A stretch of 64,000 bases of DNA from Comamonas testosteroni (GTDB lineage Bacteria; Pseudomonadota; Gammaproteobacteria; Burkholderiales; Burkholderiaceae_C). The stretch is from positions 1 through 64,000 of the forward strand of contig NZ_KZ984449.1 of NCBI RefSeq assembly GCF_003569915.1. The letters run 5' to 3'. Every line of letters begins with the position of its first letter. The stretch's first letter is position 1. The position numbers and the translations under genes were made by a program. This document shows, in pieces, positions 7,874 to 16,586 of this stretch. The notes beneath the pieces were generated by a model. That model saw only the letters and a program-made list of their open reading frames with translations, searched no databases and was not told the DNA's origin.

Positions 7874-9604
7874 TCAAACGGCCTTGCCCAGCCAGCCTGT
7901 GTTCTCAAGCGGCAGCGCCTTGCCCTGCATTTCTGCGATCGCGCGGTAAGCAAAAGTCATAGCGGGACCCAGCGTTGCGCCTGCGCCGGGGTACGATGGT
8001 CCCATCACCGATGCTGAGTTATTGCCCACGCAGTACAGGCCGGGAATGATCTTGCCTTCCTTGTCCAGCACGCGTGCTTCGCGGTCGGTCAGCAAGCCAC
8101 CCTTGGTGCCGATTTCACCGGGCCAGAAGCGCATCGCATAGAACGGCCCCTTATCGATGGCACCCAGATTCGGATTCTTCATGCGCGGGTCGCCGTAGTA
8201 GCGGTCAAATACATTGCCACCACGGTCAAAGTCCAGATCCTTGCCGGTCTTGGCGTACTCGGTCATCTTGCGAGCGCTGTCTTTCAGGCCCTCGGCATCG
8301 ACACCAATCTGCTTGGCCAGCTCTTCCAGCGTCTCACCCTTCCAGTACACGGTGTTAAGCCAGCTCTTGCGCAGCTTGCTGTCGGGCACGGCAGAACCGG
8401 GCATCAAAGGCCCCATCGGGTTTTGCGCACGGAAATCTGCACCAAACACAATCCACGCCGGAGCGCCGCCATTGCCCTTGGCCTGCTCGGCCAGCATCGC
8501 TTGCTGGAATTCGGGGTATGGACCGGATTCATTGAGGAAGCGCTGACCCTTGGCGTTGACCACCATGCAGCCTGGCAGCGATCGCTCCACAAAAATGCCA
8601 CGGAAAGTAGGCTCCTTGGGCACATCCATGGTAGGCACGCCCCAGGACCAATCCATCAGCGCCAATTGGGCTCCGGCGGCTTCGCCTGCGCGATGGGCAT
8701 CACCGGTATTGCAGCCTACAGGCGTCGCAGTCCATTCGGCATTCGTCGGCTTGTTCAGATACTGGTCGCGCATTTGCTGATTGCGCTCGAAGCCACCAGC
8801 ACCTAGCAGCACACCACGCTTGGCCTTGAGCTGGAGGCGCTGGCCGTCCTTCTCGACCACAAGGCCAATCACGCGACCGCTGGCATCCTGCAAGAGCTCC
8901 TGCATGGCGGCCTTGTTCCACATCTCCAGGCCCACCTTGCGGGCAGCCGTCAGCAGGCCGCCAATCAGAGCCTGGCCACCCGTCAGCCGACGGTCACGGC
9001 GGGTTTTGTTGCGCCACGGGTAGTCCAGAAAATACTTGAGCATCATGCCCACCAGACGGAAGCGCGACTTCACTTCACGCGCAAGCATGGAGTGGGCTTC
9101 AAAAGCATTGATGCTCATGCGGCCCAGAATCAGATTGCCGGGGGGGCCGGGGCGCATGGTTTCCAGTGCTGGCAAGCCCAGTTTGGCGGCATTGAAGTCC
9201 ACAGGGTCCATGGTGCGACCACCAGGCATGGAACCTTCGATATGCGGGTAGTAGTCTGCGTACTTGGGAATGCACTGGTAGGGAATACCGATCTGGCGCA
9301 GATACTCGGCCATCTTGTTGGCGGTTTCCACATAGGCCAGCACGCGGTCATCGCTGGCCATTCCGCGCACGCAGCGCTTCATATAGCTGAAAGCAGTTTC
9401 CAGGTCGTCCTTGACGCCTGCACGCTTTTGGTCGTAGTTGACAGGAATCCAGATACCACCGCCAGACAAGGCCGAGGTGCCACCAAACAATTCTGTTTTT
9501 TCGACCACCAGGGTCTTGAGCCCCTGCTCCTGCGCGCGAATGGCGCCCAGCAGCGCACCTGCGCCGGAACCCACGACGATCAGGTCATATTCTTGTTCTG
9601 CCAT
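7874..9604 (-). CDS. tesH: 3-ketosteroid delta1-dehydrogenase TesH
   Basis: A 576-residue flavoprotein that introduces the C1-C2 double bond; with 9alpha-hydroxylation this aromatises ring A and opens ring B. The N-terminal GSGAGALLGA binds FAD and is followed by the FGGTSALSGGGIWIP block typical of KstD. The C-terminal motif PSYPGAGATLGP contains Tyr538 and Gly542, equivalent to the catalytic Tyr487/Gly491 of Rhodococcus KstD1. It is the same length as tesI and probably an ancient paralogue. It lies between tesA2 and tesI in the minus arm, with GGAGAC ahead of the ATG. Strong call. Confidence 0.93.
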   Translation of the reverse strand: MAEQEYDLIVVGSGAGALLGAIRAQEQGLKTLVVEKTELFGGTSALSGGGIWIPVNYDQKRAGVKDDLETAFSYMKRCVRGMASDDRVLAYVETANKMAEYLRQIGIPYQCIPKYADYYPHIEGSMPGGRTMDPVDFNAAKLGLPALETMRPGPPGNLILGRMSINAFEAHSMLAREVKSRFRLVGMMLKYFLDYPWRNKTRRDRRLTGGQALIGGLLTAARKVGLEMWNKAAMQELLQDASGRVIGLVVEKDGQRLQLKAKRGVLLGAGGFERNQQMRDQYLNKPTNAEWTATPVGCNTGDAHRAGEAAGAQLALMDWSWGVPTMDVPKEPTFRGIFVERSLPGCMVVNAKGQRFLNESGPYPEFQQAMLAEQAKGNGGAPAWIVFGADFRAQNPMGPLMPGSAVPDSKLRKSWLNTVYWKGETLEELAKQIGVDAEGLKDSARKMTEYAKTGKDLDFDRGGNVFDRYYGDPRMKNPNLGAIDKGPFYAMRFWPGEIGTKGGLLTDREARVLDKEGKIIPGLYCVGNNSASVMGPSYPGAGATLGPAMTFAYRAIAEMQGKALPLENTGWLGKAV

Positions 9605-9711
9605 ACCTTGTCTCCGGAATACTTGTTTTATTGGATGGGCTGTCGCAAAAGCACATACGCGGCAGCAACCGCTTCTTTCGATTGCCGCCGCTATTTCTCA
9701 ATCAGGGCCGA

Positions 9712-10908
9712 TCAGACGAAAGGTTCCTGATTGGGAATACCCAGCACATGCGAGCCATAGGCACGCACATAGGCGTCCGTATTGTTGGCGATGTGCGTGC
9801 GACCCTGATGGATGTCGCGGAACACGCGCTCGATCGGGTTGCTCTTGAAAGTGCCGCTGGCGGCGCAGGCGCGCATCATTTCATTGACGTGGTAGCCGGT
9901 CAGCTTGGGCACGTACGATGCCTGGGCGCGCTGCAGCAGGCGCTCTTCCAGCGACAGCTGAATACCGGTCTTGGCGGCATCCACAATGCGTGCGTAGTTG
10001 CGGAACAGAATCACCTTGAGCTGATCCAGTGCGATCGTGGCTTCCGTCACAGCAGTCTGTGCATTCACGTCTTCGGCCATCTTGTTGCCATGCTTGCCCA
10101 CGTGCGAGGTAGCGCGCTCGGTGAACGAGGCAATCGTGCCTTCCAGTGCACCCAGGCAGGCCGTGGACACGGCACGCTGGAACACATGGGTGAAGGGAAT
10201 GCGGAACAGCCAGCTGGTGTTTTCCACGCGGCCGGGGCAGCCCGCATCGCTGTGGTCATTGGTGTACTGAATGCGGTGGGCTGGCACAAAAGCGTTTTCC
10301 ACCACGATGTCATGGCTGCCCGTGCCGCGCAGGCCCAGCACATCCCAGTTGTCTTCGATGCGGTAATCCGCCTTGGGCACCAGGAAGGTCACATGCTCCA
10401 GACCAGGCGTGCCATCGCGCTTGGGCAGCAGACCGCCGAGGAACAGCCAGTCGCAGTGCTTGGAGCCGGTGGAGAAGCTCCAGCGGCCGCTGAACTTGAA
10501 GCCGCCCTCCACAGGTTCGGCCTTGCCGGTAGGCATATAGGTCGAAGCGATACGCACGCCGCTGTCCTTGCCCCAGACATCCTCCTGAGCCTGAGCGGGG
10601 AACAGTGCCAGCTGCCAGGGGTGAACACCAACCACACCATAGATCCAGGCGGTGGACATACAGCCCTTGGCCAGCTCCATCTGCACGGTGTAGAACACAC
10701 GGGGATCCATCTCGTAGCCGCCCCAACGCTTGGGTTGCAGCACACGGAACAGACCGGCCTCAGCCATCTCGGCAATGGTTTCGTCGCTGATCTTGCCTTC
10801 GCGGTCGGCCTGCTGGGCACGAGCGGCCAGCTTGGGAGCCAGAGCCTTGGCGCGCTCGATCACGGCCAGCGCATCGGGGGTGAGGTAGTTGTCTGTCATT
10901 GTGTTCAT
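9712..10908 (-). CDS. tesA2: 3-HSA 4-hydroxylase oxygenase TesA2 (HsaA-type)
   Basis: A 398-residue flavin-dependent monooxygenase with acyl-CoA dehydrogenase fold (HsaA/HpaB-like group D). It hydroxylates 3-hydroxy-9,10-secoandrosta-1,3,5(10)-triene-9,17-dione at C4 using reduced flavin from TesA1. The C-terminal region with ERVFRDIHQGRTHIANN is typical of the HsaA family. It is the first gene of the minus arm and is divergent from tesA1, with 278 bases between that include an operator-like site. GGAGACCTGA precedes the ATG. No active-site anomaly was noticed. Confidence 0.9.
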   Translation of the reverse strand: MNTMTDNYLTPDALAVIERAKALAPKLAARAQQADREGKISDETIAEMAEAGLFRVLQPKRWGGYEMDPRVFYTVQMELAKGCMSTAWIYGVVGVHPWQLALFPAQAQEDVWGKDSGVRIASTYMPTGKAEPVEGGFKFSGRWSFSTGSKHCDWLFLGGLLPKRDGTPGLEHVTFLVPKADYRIEDNWDVLGLRGTGSHDIVVENAFVPAHRIQYTNDHSDAGCPGRVENTSWLFRIPFTHVFQRAVSTACLGALEGTIASFTERATSHVGKHGNKMAEDVNAQTAVTEATIALDQLKVILFRNYARIVDAAKTGIQLSLEERLLQRAQASYVPKLTGYHVNEMMRACAASGTFKSNPIERVFRDIHQGRTHIANNTDAYVRAYGSHVLGIPNQEPFV

Positions 10909-11006
10909 TCAGGTCTCCAGTTGCCGCTCCACCGGGCGGCTTGTGGTGTGGTGGGCAAGGCTTTTTGGCCTATGACAGAAATGCTCTCACCATGCATATT
11001 TCCAAT

Positions 11007-11024
11007 CATCGTCCGATCAGACTA
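11007..11024. promoter_or_regulatory. operator-like site 1, tesA2/tesA1 divergent region
   Basis: CATCGTCC-GATC-AGACTA: one conserved half (reverse complement of GGACGATG) and a weaker right half. It shares the right half AGACTA with the site upstream of the DUF1329 gene. It sits between the two divergent arms of the ring A/B cluster. Confidence 0.45.
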
Positions 11025-11186
11025 ACGACTAATCAGCCGTTTTCCGACCTCATCAAAGCCTGATCCAGCGCAGCAAAAATGAAGGAACTAGGACAAACAC
11101 CGAGCCCTGTTTTTCTCTGCTAGTCCATGTGAAGGATTCAAAAAAAGCCCAGCCGCAGCACTCTTGCATCAAGGAGACAACCACCC

Positions 11187-12164
11187 ATGCAAAGTACTGC
11201 AGCCACTTTCGACCCCAAAGACTTCCGCCGTGCCCTGGGCATGTTCGGCACCGGGGTCACCATCGTCACCACCCGTGCCGAAAACGGCGAGCCAGTAGGG
11301 ATCACTGCCAACAGCTTCAACTCCGTGTCGCTGGAGCCACCCATGGTTCTGTGGAGCCTGGCCAAGAATGCGCGTAGCCTGCCCGTATTTCAGAACGCTG
11401 ATACCTGGAATGTGCACATCCTCTCGAACGAGCAGGAAGCTCTGTCCAACCGCTTTGCCCGTGCTGGTGAAGACAAGTTCTCTGGCCTGCCACTGGACTC
11501 GGAAGAGACCCACGCCCCGCTGCTGCAGGACTGCAGCGCCCGCTTCAAGTGCAAGACGGCTTTTCAGTACGACGGCGGCGACCACATCATTTTTGTAGGC
11601 GAAGTCACAGGCTACGACGCCAACCCGCACCCTCCTCTGCTGTATGTGACCGGCGGCTACGCCCTGGCTTCACGCAAGGCCAATGCCGTAGCCAGCGAAC
11701 CTGCTGCAGACACCAACACCGCCTATTCCGAAAACCTGATTGGCTATCTGATGGGCCGTGCACACTTCCAGTTTCTGAGCGGTCTGCGCAAGCCCATGGC
11801 GGCTTACGGCATGACGGACGCTGACTTTTATGTGCTGTCGCTGCTGAGCATTCAGCAGCCACAGTCGCCTGCCGAAATCGCCTCTCACATGGCTTACACC
11901 GGCACGGACATCGGTGCTGTGGCTCTGCAGTCGCTAATCAGCAAGGGCTGGGTCGAAGAAAGCCGTGAACGCGCCGAGTCGCTGCAGCTCACCGCCCAGG
12001 GCAACGAAGCCATCCTGCATGTGCTGGCCGCAGCCAAGGCTGTGGAGACCGATCTGATAGCAAGCCTGGGCGAGATGGAAGCTGCAACCCTGCGCAATCT
12101 GCTCAAGAAAGCGATCAGCGCTACAGATCCTGGTCTGCCCAAACTCTGGCAAGCGAAGGCCTGA
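11187..12164 (+). CDS. tesA1: flavin reductase TesA1 with C-terminal MarR-like domain
   Basis: Supplies reduced flavin to TesA2. Residues about 10-165 are a FMN reductase domain (FGTGVTIVTT, GITANSFNSVSLEPP, VGEVTGYDANPHPPLLY). HsaB-type reductases are about 190 residues, but this protein is 325. Residues about 180-325 look like a winged-helix MarR domain (SPAEIASHM, DIGAVALQSLISKGWVEESR, LTAQGNEAI). The same fusion is known in the reductase C1 of Acinetobacter p-hydroxyphenylacetate hydroxylase, where the MarR-like domain senses the aromatic substrate and stimulates flavin reduction. Allosteric control by the secosteroid phenol is therefore a plausible inference. AAGGAG lies 10 bases before the ATG. 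First gene of the plus arm. Confidence 0.88.
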   Translation: MQSTAATFDPKDFRRALGMFGTGVTIVTTRAENGEPVGITANSFNSVSLEPPMVLWSLAKNARSLPVFQNADTWNVHILSNEQEALSNRFARAGEDKFSGLPLDSEETHAPLLQDCSARFKCKTAFQYDGGDHIIFVGEVTGYDANPHPPLLYVTGGYALASRKANAVASEPAADTNTAYSENLIGYLMGRAHFQFLSGLRKPMAAYGMTDADFYVLSLLSIQQPQSPAEIASHMAYTGTDIGAVALQSLISKGWVEESRERAESLQLTAQGNEAILHVLAAAKAVETDLIASLGEMEAATLRNLLKKAISATDPGLPKLWQAKA

Positions 12165-12183
12165 ACAGACTGCTAACCCCATA

Positions 12184-12205
12184 CGAAGGCAGGAGACGGC
12201 CTTCG
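12184..12205 (+). other. hairpin between tesA1 and tesD
   Basis: A 7-bp stem CGAAGGC/GCCTTCG encloses a loop containing AGGAGAC, about 30 bases upstream of the tesD start. No U run follows, so it is not a canonical terminator; it may be an mRNA processing or stability hairpin. Confidence 0.35.
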
Positions 12206-12234
12206 CCTATCCACTCCAACCATAAAGAACAGAG

Positions 12235-13074
12235 ATGAGCACTTTTTCCATCCCAGAAGGCAAGTATGTGGACATCGGCAATGTGGCCGGTCAGCCCCAG
12301 CGCGTGCACTACCACGAGCAAGGCACTGGCGAAGCCGTGATCTTTTTGCACGGCGCAGGCACTGGTGCCAGCGGATACAGCAACTTCAAGGGAAACTACC
12401 CCGAATTTGCGGCAGCGGGCTTTCGCTCCATCGTTCCTGATCTGCTCGGCTATGGCCTGTCTTCCAAGACCGAGGAGCCCAAGCAGTACGACATGGACTT
12501 CTTTGTCGCCGGCATCAAGGGCCTGGTGGACAAGCTGGGCCTGAAGAACATCACGCTGCTGGGCAACTCGCTGGGCGGCGCTGTGGCACTGGGCTATGCG
12601 CTCAAGCACCCTGAAGACGTCAAGAGCCTGATTCTGATGGCTCCCGGCGGCGTGGAAGAGTTTGAAGCCTATATGGCCATGCCCGGCATTTCCAATATGT
12701 TCAATGTCTACAAGTCCGGCAAGACAGGCCCCGAAGCCATGCGCGCCGTGATGAGCATGCAGGTGGTGGACCAGTCGCTGCTGACGGACGAGATCATCAA
12801 CGAGCGCTATCCCATCGCCGCAACACAGACCGAAGCTTCGCGCCAGCGCCTGTACATCCCCAATATGACCGAGCAACTGCCTGATCTGAAGTGCAATGTG
12901 CTGGGTTTCTGGGGCATGCAGGATGCTTTCAACCCCGTGGGCGGCGCCGACAAGCTGGCCAAGGGCATCAAAAACTGCCGCGTCGTGCTGGTCAACCAGT
13001 GCGGCCACTGGGTGCAGGTGGAACACCGCGAGATGTTCAACCGCACTTGCATCGACTTCATGAAGAACGGCTGA
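12235..13074 (+). CDS. tesD: meta-cleavage product hydrolase TesD (HsaD-type)
   Basis: An alpha/beta hydrolase of 279 residues that cleaves the C-C bond of the 4,9-DSHA-type product formed after TesB extradiol cleavage, releasing the C/D-ring acid and 2-hydroxyhexa-2,4-dienoate. Oxyanion block HGAGTGASGYSNF, nucleophile Ser112 in GNSLGG, Asp230 in GMQDAFNP and His258 in CGHWVQ form the triad. Length and motifs agree with HsaD/BphD. The extradiol dioxygenase that makes the substrate is not in this window. The gene is 70 bases after tesA1 and its stop lies six bases before the tesE start. Confidence 0.92.
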   Translation: MSTFSIPEGKYVDIGNVAGQPQRVHYHEQGTGEAVIFLHGAGTGASGYSNFKGNYPEFAAAGFRSIVPDLLGYGLSSKTEEPKQYDMDFFVAGIKGLVDKLGLKNITLLGNSLGGAVALGYALKHPEDVKSLILMAPGGVEEFEAYMAMPGISNMFNVYKSGKTGPEAMRAVMSMQVVDQSLLTDEIINERYPIAATQTEASRQRLYIPNMTEQLPDLKCNVLGFWGMQDAFNPVGGADKLAKGIKNCRVVLVNQCGHWVQVEHREMFNRTCIDFMKNG

Positions 13075-13080
13075 TTGATC

Positions 13081-13875
13081 ATGAGCGACAAGCAATTCAT
13101 CGAACAGCAAGGCCAGCGCCTGTATGAGGCGCTGCGTGCCGCCAAGACCCTGGCACCGCTGACCGACAGCCACCCCGAGATGACGGTGGAAGACGCCTAT
13201 CACATCTCCCTGCACATGCTGCGCCTGCGCGAAGCATCGGGCGAGCGCGTGATTGGCAAAAAGATCGGCGTGACCTCCAAGCCCGTGCAGGACATGCTGG
13301 GCGTGTTCCAGCCCGACTTCGGCTTTCTGACCGACAGCATGGAGTTTGAAGATGGTGCAGCCGTCTCGCTCAAGGCATCGGGCCTGATTCAGCCGCGCGC
13401 CGAAGGTGAGATTGCCTTCATGCTCAAAAAAGACCTGCAAGGCCCCGGAGTCACCAAGGAAGATGTGCTGGCTGCTACTGAATGGGTAGCACCCTGCTTC
13501 GAGATCGTTGATTCGCGCATCAACGACTGGAAGATCAAGATTCAGGATACCGTGGCCGACAACGCCTCCTGCGGCGTCTTCGTGATTGGCAAGCAGCACA
13601 CCGATCCGGCCTCGCTGGATCTGGCTGCAGCATCCATGCAGATGGCCAAGAACGGCCAACCTGCAGGCTCGGGCCTGGGCAGCGCCGTGCAAGGCCACCC
13701 CGCCGAAGCCGTAGCCTGGCTGGCCAACACGCTGGGCGCGTTCGGCATTCCTTTCAAAGCCGGTGAAGTGATTCTCTCTGGCTCTCTCGCCCCCCTGGTG
13801 CCCGCCGCCGCCGGTGACCGTTTCGACATGGTCATCGAAGGCATGGGTACTTGTTCCATTCAATTCACCGAGTAA
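13081..13875 (+). CDS. tesE: 2-hydroxyhexa-2,4-dienoate hydratase TesE
   Basis: A 264-residue member of the 2-keto-4-pentenoate hydratase family (MhpD/HsaE). It adds water to 2-hydroxyhexa-2,4-dienoate, giving 4-hydroxy-2-oxohexanoate, the aldolase substrate. Recognisable blocks are GKKIGVTSKPVQ, the metal-binding-type PRAEGEIAFML and APCFEIVDSRI. I chose the ATG at 13081 rather than the TTG two codons earlier. The Shine-Dalgarno is weak, which with the six-base gap after tesD suggests translational coupling. It stands in the plus operon tesA1-D-E-F-G. Confidence 0.92.
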   Translation: MSDKQFIEQQGQRLYEALRAAKTLAPLTDSHPEMTVEDAYHISLHMLRLREASGERVIGKKIGVTSKPVQDMLGVFQPDFGFLTDSMEFEDGAAVSLKASGLIQPRAEGEIAFMLKKDLQGPGVTKEDVLAATEWVAPCFEIVDSRINDWKIKIQDTVADNASCGVFVIGKQHTDPASLDLAAASMQMAKNGQPAGSGLGSAVQGHPAEAVAWLANTLGAFGIPFKAGEVILSGSLAPLVPAAAGDRFDMVIEGMGTCSIQFTE

Positions 13876-13881
13876 GACACC

Positions 13882-14802
13882 ATGACGCAAAAAAAGATCA
13901 AGTGCGCACTGATCGGGCCTGGCAATATCGGCACCGATCTGCTCATGAAACTGCAGCGCTCCCCCATTCTGGAGCCTGTGTGGATGGTCGGTATCGACCC
14001 TGAATCCGATGGCTTGAAGCGCGCCCGCGAAATGGGCATCAAGACCACCGCCGAAGGTGTGGACGGCCTGCTGCCTTTCGTCAAGGAAGACGGCATCCAG
14101 ATCGCCTTTGACGCCACCAGCGCCTATGTCCACGCCGAAAACAGCCGCAAGCTCAATGAGCTGGGCGTGCTGATGATCGACCTGACACCCGCTGCCATTG
14201 GCCCCTACTGCGTGCCCAGCGTGAACCTGGCCGAGAAGGTTGCCGAAAAGGCCATGAACGTGAACATGGTCACCTGCGGCGGCCAGGCCACCATCCCCAT
14301 GGTGGCTGCGGTCTCGCGCGTGCAGGCCGTGAGCTACGGCGAAATCGTGGCCACCGTGTCCAGCAAATCGGTCGGCCCCGGCACCCGCAAGAACATCGAC
14401 GAGTTCACCCGCACGACTGCCGGTGCGGTCGAGAAGATTGGCGGCGCGCAAAAGGGCAAGGCCATCATCGTGATCAACCCGGCCGAGCCACCGCTGATCA
14501 TGCGCGACACCATCCACTGCCTGACGGTGGATACGCCCAAGAAGGAAGAGATCGAAGCCTCGGTGCAGGACATGATCAAGCAAGTGCAGAAGTATGTGCC
14601 CGGCTACAAGCTGGTCAACGGCCCTGTGATCGACGGCAACCGCGTCTCCATCTATATGGAAGTCGAAGGCCTGGGCGACTATCTGCCCAAGTACGCTGGC
14701 AATCTGGACATCATGACCGCCGCTGCCGCGCGCACGGCCGAGATGTTTGCCGAAGAAATTCTGGCTGGCCGCTTTGAGCTGGCCGAAGCTGTTGCAGCGT
14801 GA
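13882..14802 (+). CDS. tesF: acylating acetaldehyde/propanal dehydrogenase TesF
   Basis: A 306-residue NAD- and CoA-dependent aldehyde dehydrogenase of the DmpF/BphJ/HsaG family. It turns the aldehyde released by TesG (propanal in steroid degradation) into acyl-CoA. The NAD loop is GPGNIGTDL (12-20) and the catalytic cysteine is Cys132 in VTCGGQAT, the same number as in DmpF. These enzymes form a channelling complex with the aldolase, and tesG follows directly. The gene starts six bases after the tesE stop. Strong call. Confidence 0.94.
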   Translation: MTQKKIKCALIGPGNIGTDLLMKLQRSPILEPVWMVGIDPESDGLKRAREMGIKTTAEGVDGLLPFVKEDGIQIAFDATSAYVHAENSRKLNELGVLMIDLTPAAIGPYCVPSVNLAEKVAEKAMNVNMVTCGGQATIPMVAAVSRVQAVSYGEIVATVSSKSVGPGTRKNIDEFTRTTAGAVEKIGGAQKGKAIIVINPAEPPLIMRDTIHCLTVDTPKKEEIEASVQDMIKQVQKYVPGYKLVNGPVIDGNRVSIYMEVEGLGDYLPKYAGNLDIMTAAAARTAEMFAEEILAGRFELAEAVAA

Positions 14803-14816
14803 TCAAGGAGAAACAC

Positions 14817-15854
14817 ATGTCCCTCAAAGGTAAGAAGATCACCGTCCACGATATGACGCTGCGTGACGGCATGCACCCCAAGCGCCACCAGATGACGCTG
14901 GAGCAGATGAAGTCCGTGGCCTGCGGCCTGGACGCTGCGGGCGTGCCCCTGATCGAAGTGACCCATGGCGACGGCCTGGGCGGCAGCTCGGTCAACTACG
15001 GCTTCCCCGCGCACACCGACGAAGAGTATCTGAGCACCGTCATCCCGCTGATGAAGCAGGCCAAGGTCTCGGCCCTGCTGCTGCCCGGTATCGGTACCGT
15101 CGACCACCTGAAGATGGCCCATGACCTGGGCGTTTCCACCATCCGCGTGGCCACGCACTGCACCGAGGCCGATGTCTCCGAGCAGCATATCTCCATGGCT
15201 CGCAAGATGGGCATGGACACTGTGGGCTTTTTGATGATGGCCCACATGAACTCTGCCTCCGGCCTGGTCAAGCAAGCCAAGCTGATGGAAAGCTATGGCG
15301 CCAACTGCATCTACATCACCGACTCGGCCGGCTATATGCTGCCTGACGATGTGAAGGAGCGCCTCTCCGCCGTGCGCCAGGCTCTGAACCCAGAGACTGA
15401 GCTGGGCTTCCACGGCCACCACAACCTGGCCATGGGCATCGCCAACTCTCTGGCCGCTGTGGAAGTTGGTGCCAACCGCATTGACGCCGCCGCTGCTGGT
15501 CTGGGCGCAGGTGCGGGCAACACGCCCATGGAAGTGCTGGTCGCCGTCTGCGCGCGCATGGGCATTGAAACCGGTGTGGACGTGTTCAAGATTCAGGACG
15601 TGGCCGAAGACCTGGTCGTGCCGCTGATGGACTTCCCCATCCGCATCGACCGCGACGCGCTGACGCTGGGCTATGCCGGCGTGTACGGCAGCTTCCTGCT
15701 GTTTGCCAAGCGCGCCGAAGCCAAGTACGGCATTCCCGCACGCGAGCTGCTGCTGGAGCTGGGTCGTCGCGGCATGGTGGGTGGCCAGGAAGACATGATC
15801 GAAGACACGGCCCTGACCATGGTCCGTAACCGCAAGGAGGCCGTGGCGGCCTGA
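14817..15854 (+). CDS. tesG: 4-hydroxy-2-oxovalerate/hexanoate aldolase TesG
   Basis: A 345-residue DmpG/BphI/HsaF-type class II aldolase. It cleaves 4-hydroxy-2-oxohexanoate to pyruvate and propanal. Arg16-Asp17 and His20 in [10 protein letters not shown] match the catalytic residues of BphI, and GHHNLAMG supplies the metal-binding histidines. I chose the ATG at 14817, preceded by AAGGAG at the right spacing; an in-frame GTG at 14799 overlaps tesF and is less likely. It is the last gene of the plus arm and is followed by a strong terminator. Confidence 0.94.
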   Translation: MSLKGKKITVHDMTLRDGMHPKRHQMTLEQMKSVACGLDAAGVPLIEVTHGDGLGGSSVNYGFPAHTDEEYLSTVIPLMKQAKVSALLLPGIGTVDHLKMAHDLGVSTIRVATHCTEADVSEQHISMARKMGMDTVGFLMMAHMNSASGLVKQAKLMESYGANCIYITDSAGYMLPDDVKERLSAVRQALNPETELGFHGHHNLAMGIANSLAAVEVGANRIDAAAAGLGAGAGNTPMEVLVAVCARMGIETGVDVFKIQDVAEDLVVPLMDFPIRIDRDALTLGYAGVYGSFLLFAKRAEAKYGIPARELLLELGRRGMVGGQEDMIEDTALTMVRNRKEAVAA

Positions 15855-15888
15855 AGCGTTAGCTAGTTTTTCATTTCCACTTCAAGTT

Positions 15889-15924
15889 CAATCCAGCGCC
15901 ATGCAAATGGGGCTGGATTTTTTT
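15889..15924 (+). terminator. terminator of the tesA1-G operon
   Basis: An 8-bp outer stem AATCCAGC/GCTGGATT, with further pairing inside, is followed by a run of T. It lies about 35 bases after the tesG stop. Confidence 0.8.
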
Positions 15925-15956
15925 TGCCGTTGCAAAACTCAGTGAGGTTCAGGCGC

Positions 15957-16041
15957 TACAGAACTACTACCTTTGAGATTGGCATTAAGTCTTTATTCTG
16001 ATTGCGCTGGGCGCTCTCGAAAAATGAGTAGCTGTTCTGTA
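15957..16041. repeat. imperfect inverted repeat in a gene-free stretch
   Basis: TACAGAACTACTAC (15957-15970) is complementary in 12 of 14 positions to GTAGCTGTTCTGTA (16028-16041), with an AT-richer centre. It lies in the 337-base gap between tesG and the next gene and could be a remnant of a small non-autonomous element. No transposase is nearby. Confidence 0.35.
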
Positions 16042-16044
16042 TCC

Positions 16045-16191
16045 AGTATTGCCCCGTAGCGCAGCGAAGGGGTCGTGGCGACAGGGGCTGGCTCTTTGCC
16101 TACTTTCTTGCCCAAGAAAGTAGGTCGTCCGCTGGGGCGAAACCCGACCCCAGTCTTTCTTAAAGCGCTGCTGTCAAAAGCCGTCGAAGGC
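16045..16191. repeat. dispersed intergenic element with perfect palindrome
   Basis: It contains a perfect 10-bp inverted repeat TACTTTCTTG-CC-CAAGAAAGTA (16101-16122), flanked by CCCCGTAGCGCAGCGAAGGGG and GGGGCGAAACCC. Similar elements recur in Comamonadaceae genomes as I know them; only one copy is in this window. A short plus-strand reading frame across it looks spurious. Confidence 0.5.
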
Positions 16192-16404
16192 TCAATACCC
16201 CGGTGCAAACACCTGCCAGGAAGTCTGGCCACCCGACAGCTTGAGATTTTCAGGCAGTTGAAGCTGTGCCACTTGCTGAGATGGGGTCTGCTCGGCGGCC
16301 ACGGCCTCCTGCGGCAAATTGCTGGCAGGCAGATACACCGCCAGCGCAGCGGCAGCCAGCATCACGACCCGAAAACCATTGGCGAGGCGAAATAGCTTTT
16401 TCAT
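16192..16404 (-). CDS. small exported protein, unknown function
   Basis: A 70-residue product, MKKLFRLANGFRVVMLAAA onward, with a basic n-region and a hydrophobic core to about residue 25. It may be cleaved after AVAA (about residue 37) or remain a membrane anchor. The mature part is short and Gln-rich. AAGGAG lies seven bases before the ATG, which argues that it is expressed. Its last codons run into the dispersed element to the left, so the C-terminus may have been altered by that insertion. An operator-like half-site lies about 70 bases upstream, which suggests membership of the steroid regulon. Confidence 0.5.
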   Translation of the reverse strand: MKKLFRLANGFRVVMLAAAALAVYLPASNLPQEAVAAEQTPSQQVAQLQLPENLKLSGGQTSWQVFAPGY

Positions 16405-16474
16405 CCTTGTCTCCTTTGCTGCGAAGGTTCTGTGACCTTGTTGATTCGCAGTATCTCCAGCGTGAAAAAGCCAA

Positions 16475-16492
16475 CATCGTCCGTTTTGATGA
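16475..16492. promoter_or_regulatory. operator-like site 2, upstream of the small exported protein
   Basis: CATCGTCC-GTTT-TGATGA. One perfect half-site, partner half degenerate. It is read in reverse as TCATCA-AAAC-GGACGATG, and AAAC is also the spacer at the hsdA site. Confidence 0.4.
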
Positions 16493-16586
16493 GCAGGTAT
16501 TTACTTAGGTGACAACCCGGTAAATACAGGCCCTGGACTGGCAAAAAGAGAAAGTCAATTACTATGAATTGAGTAGCTAATAGCGC

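Noticed and set aside
12121..14583. An 820-codon open frame on the minus strand opposite tesD, tesE and tesF
   Set aside because: It is antisense to genes with intact catalytic motifs; its product is His/Ala/Gly/Leu-rich without domain likeness. Long antisense frames are a by-product of GC-rich third-position bias.
16075..16395. A 106-codon plus-strand frame across the dispersed element
   Set aside because: It spans the palindromic repeat and the antisense of the small exported protein; frames of this kind appear wherever the repeat occurs and are probably spurious.
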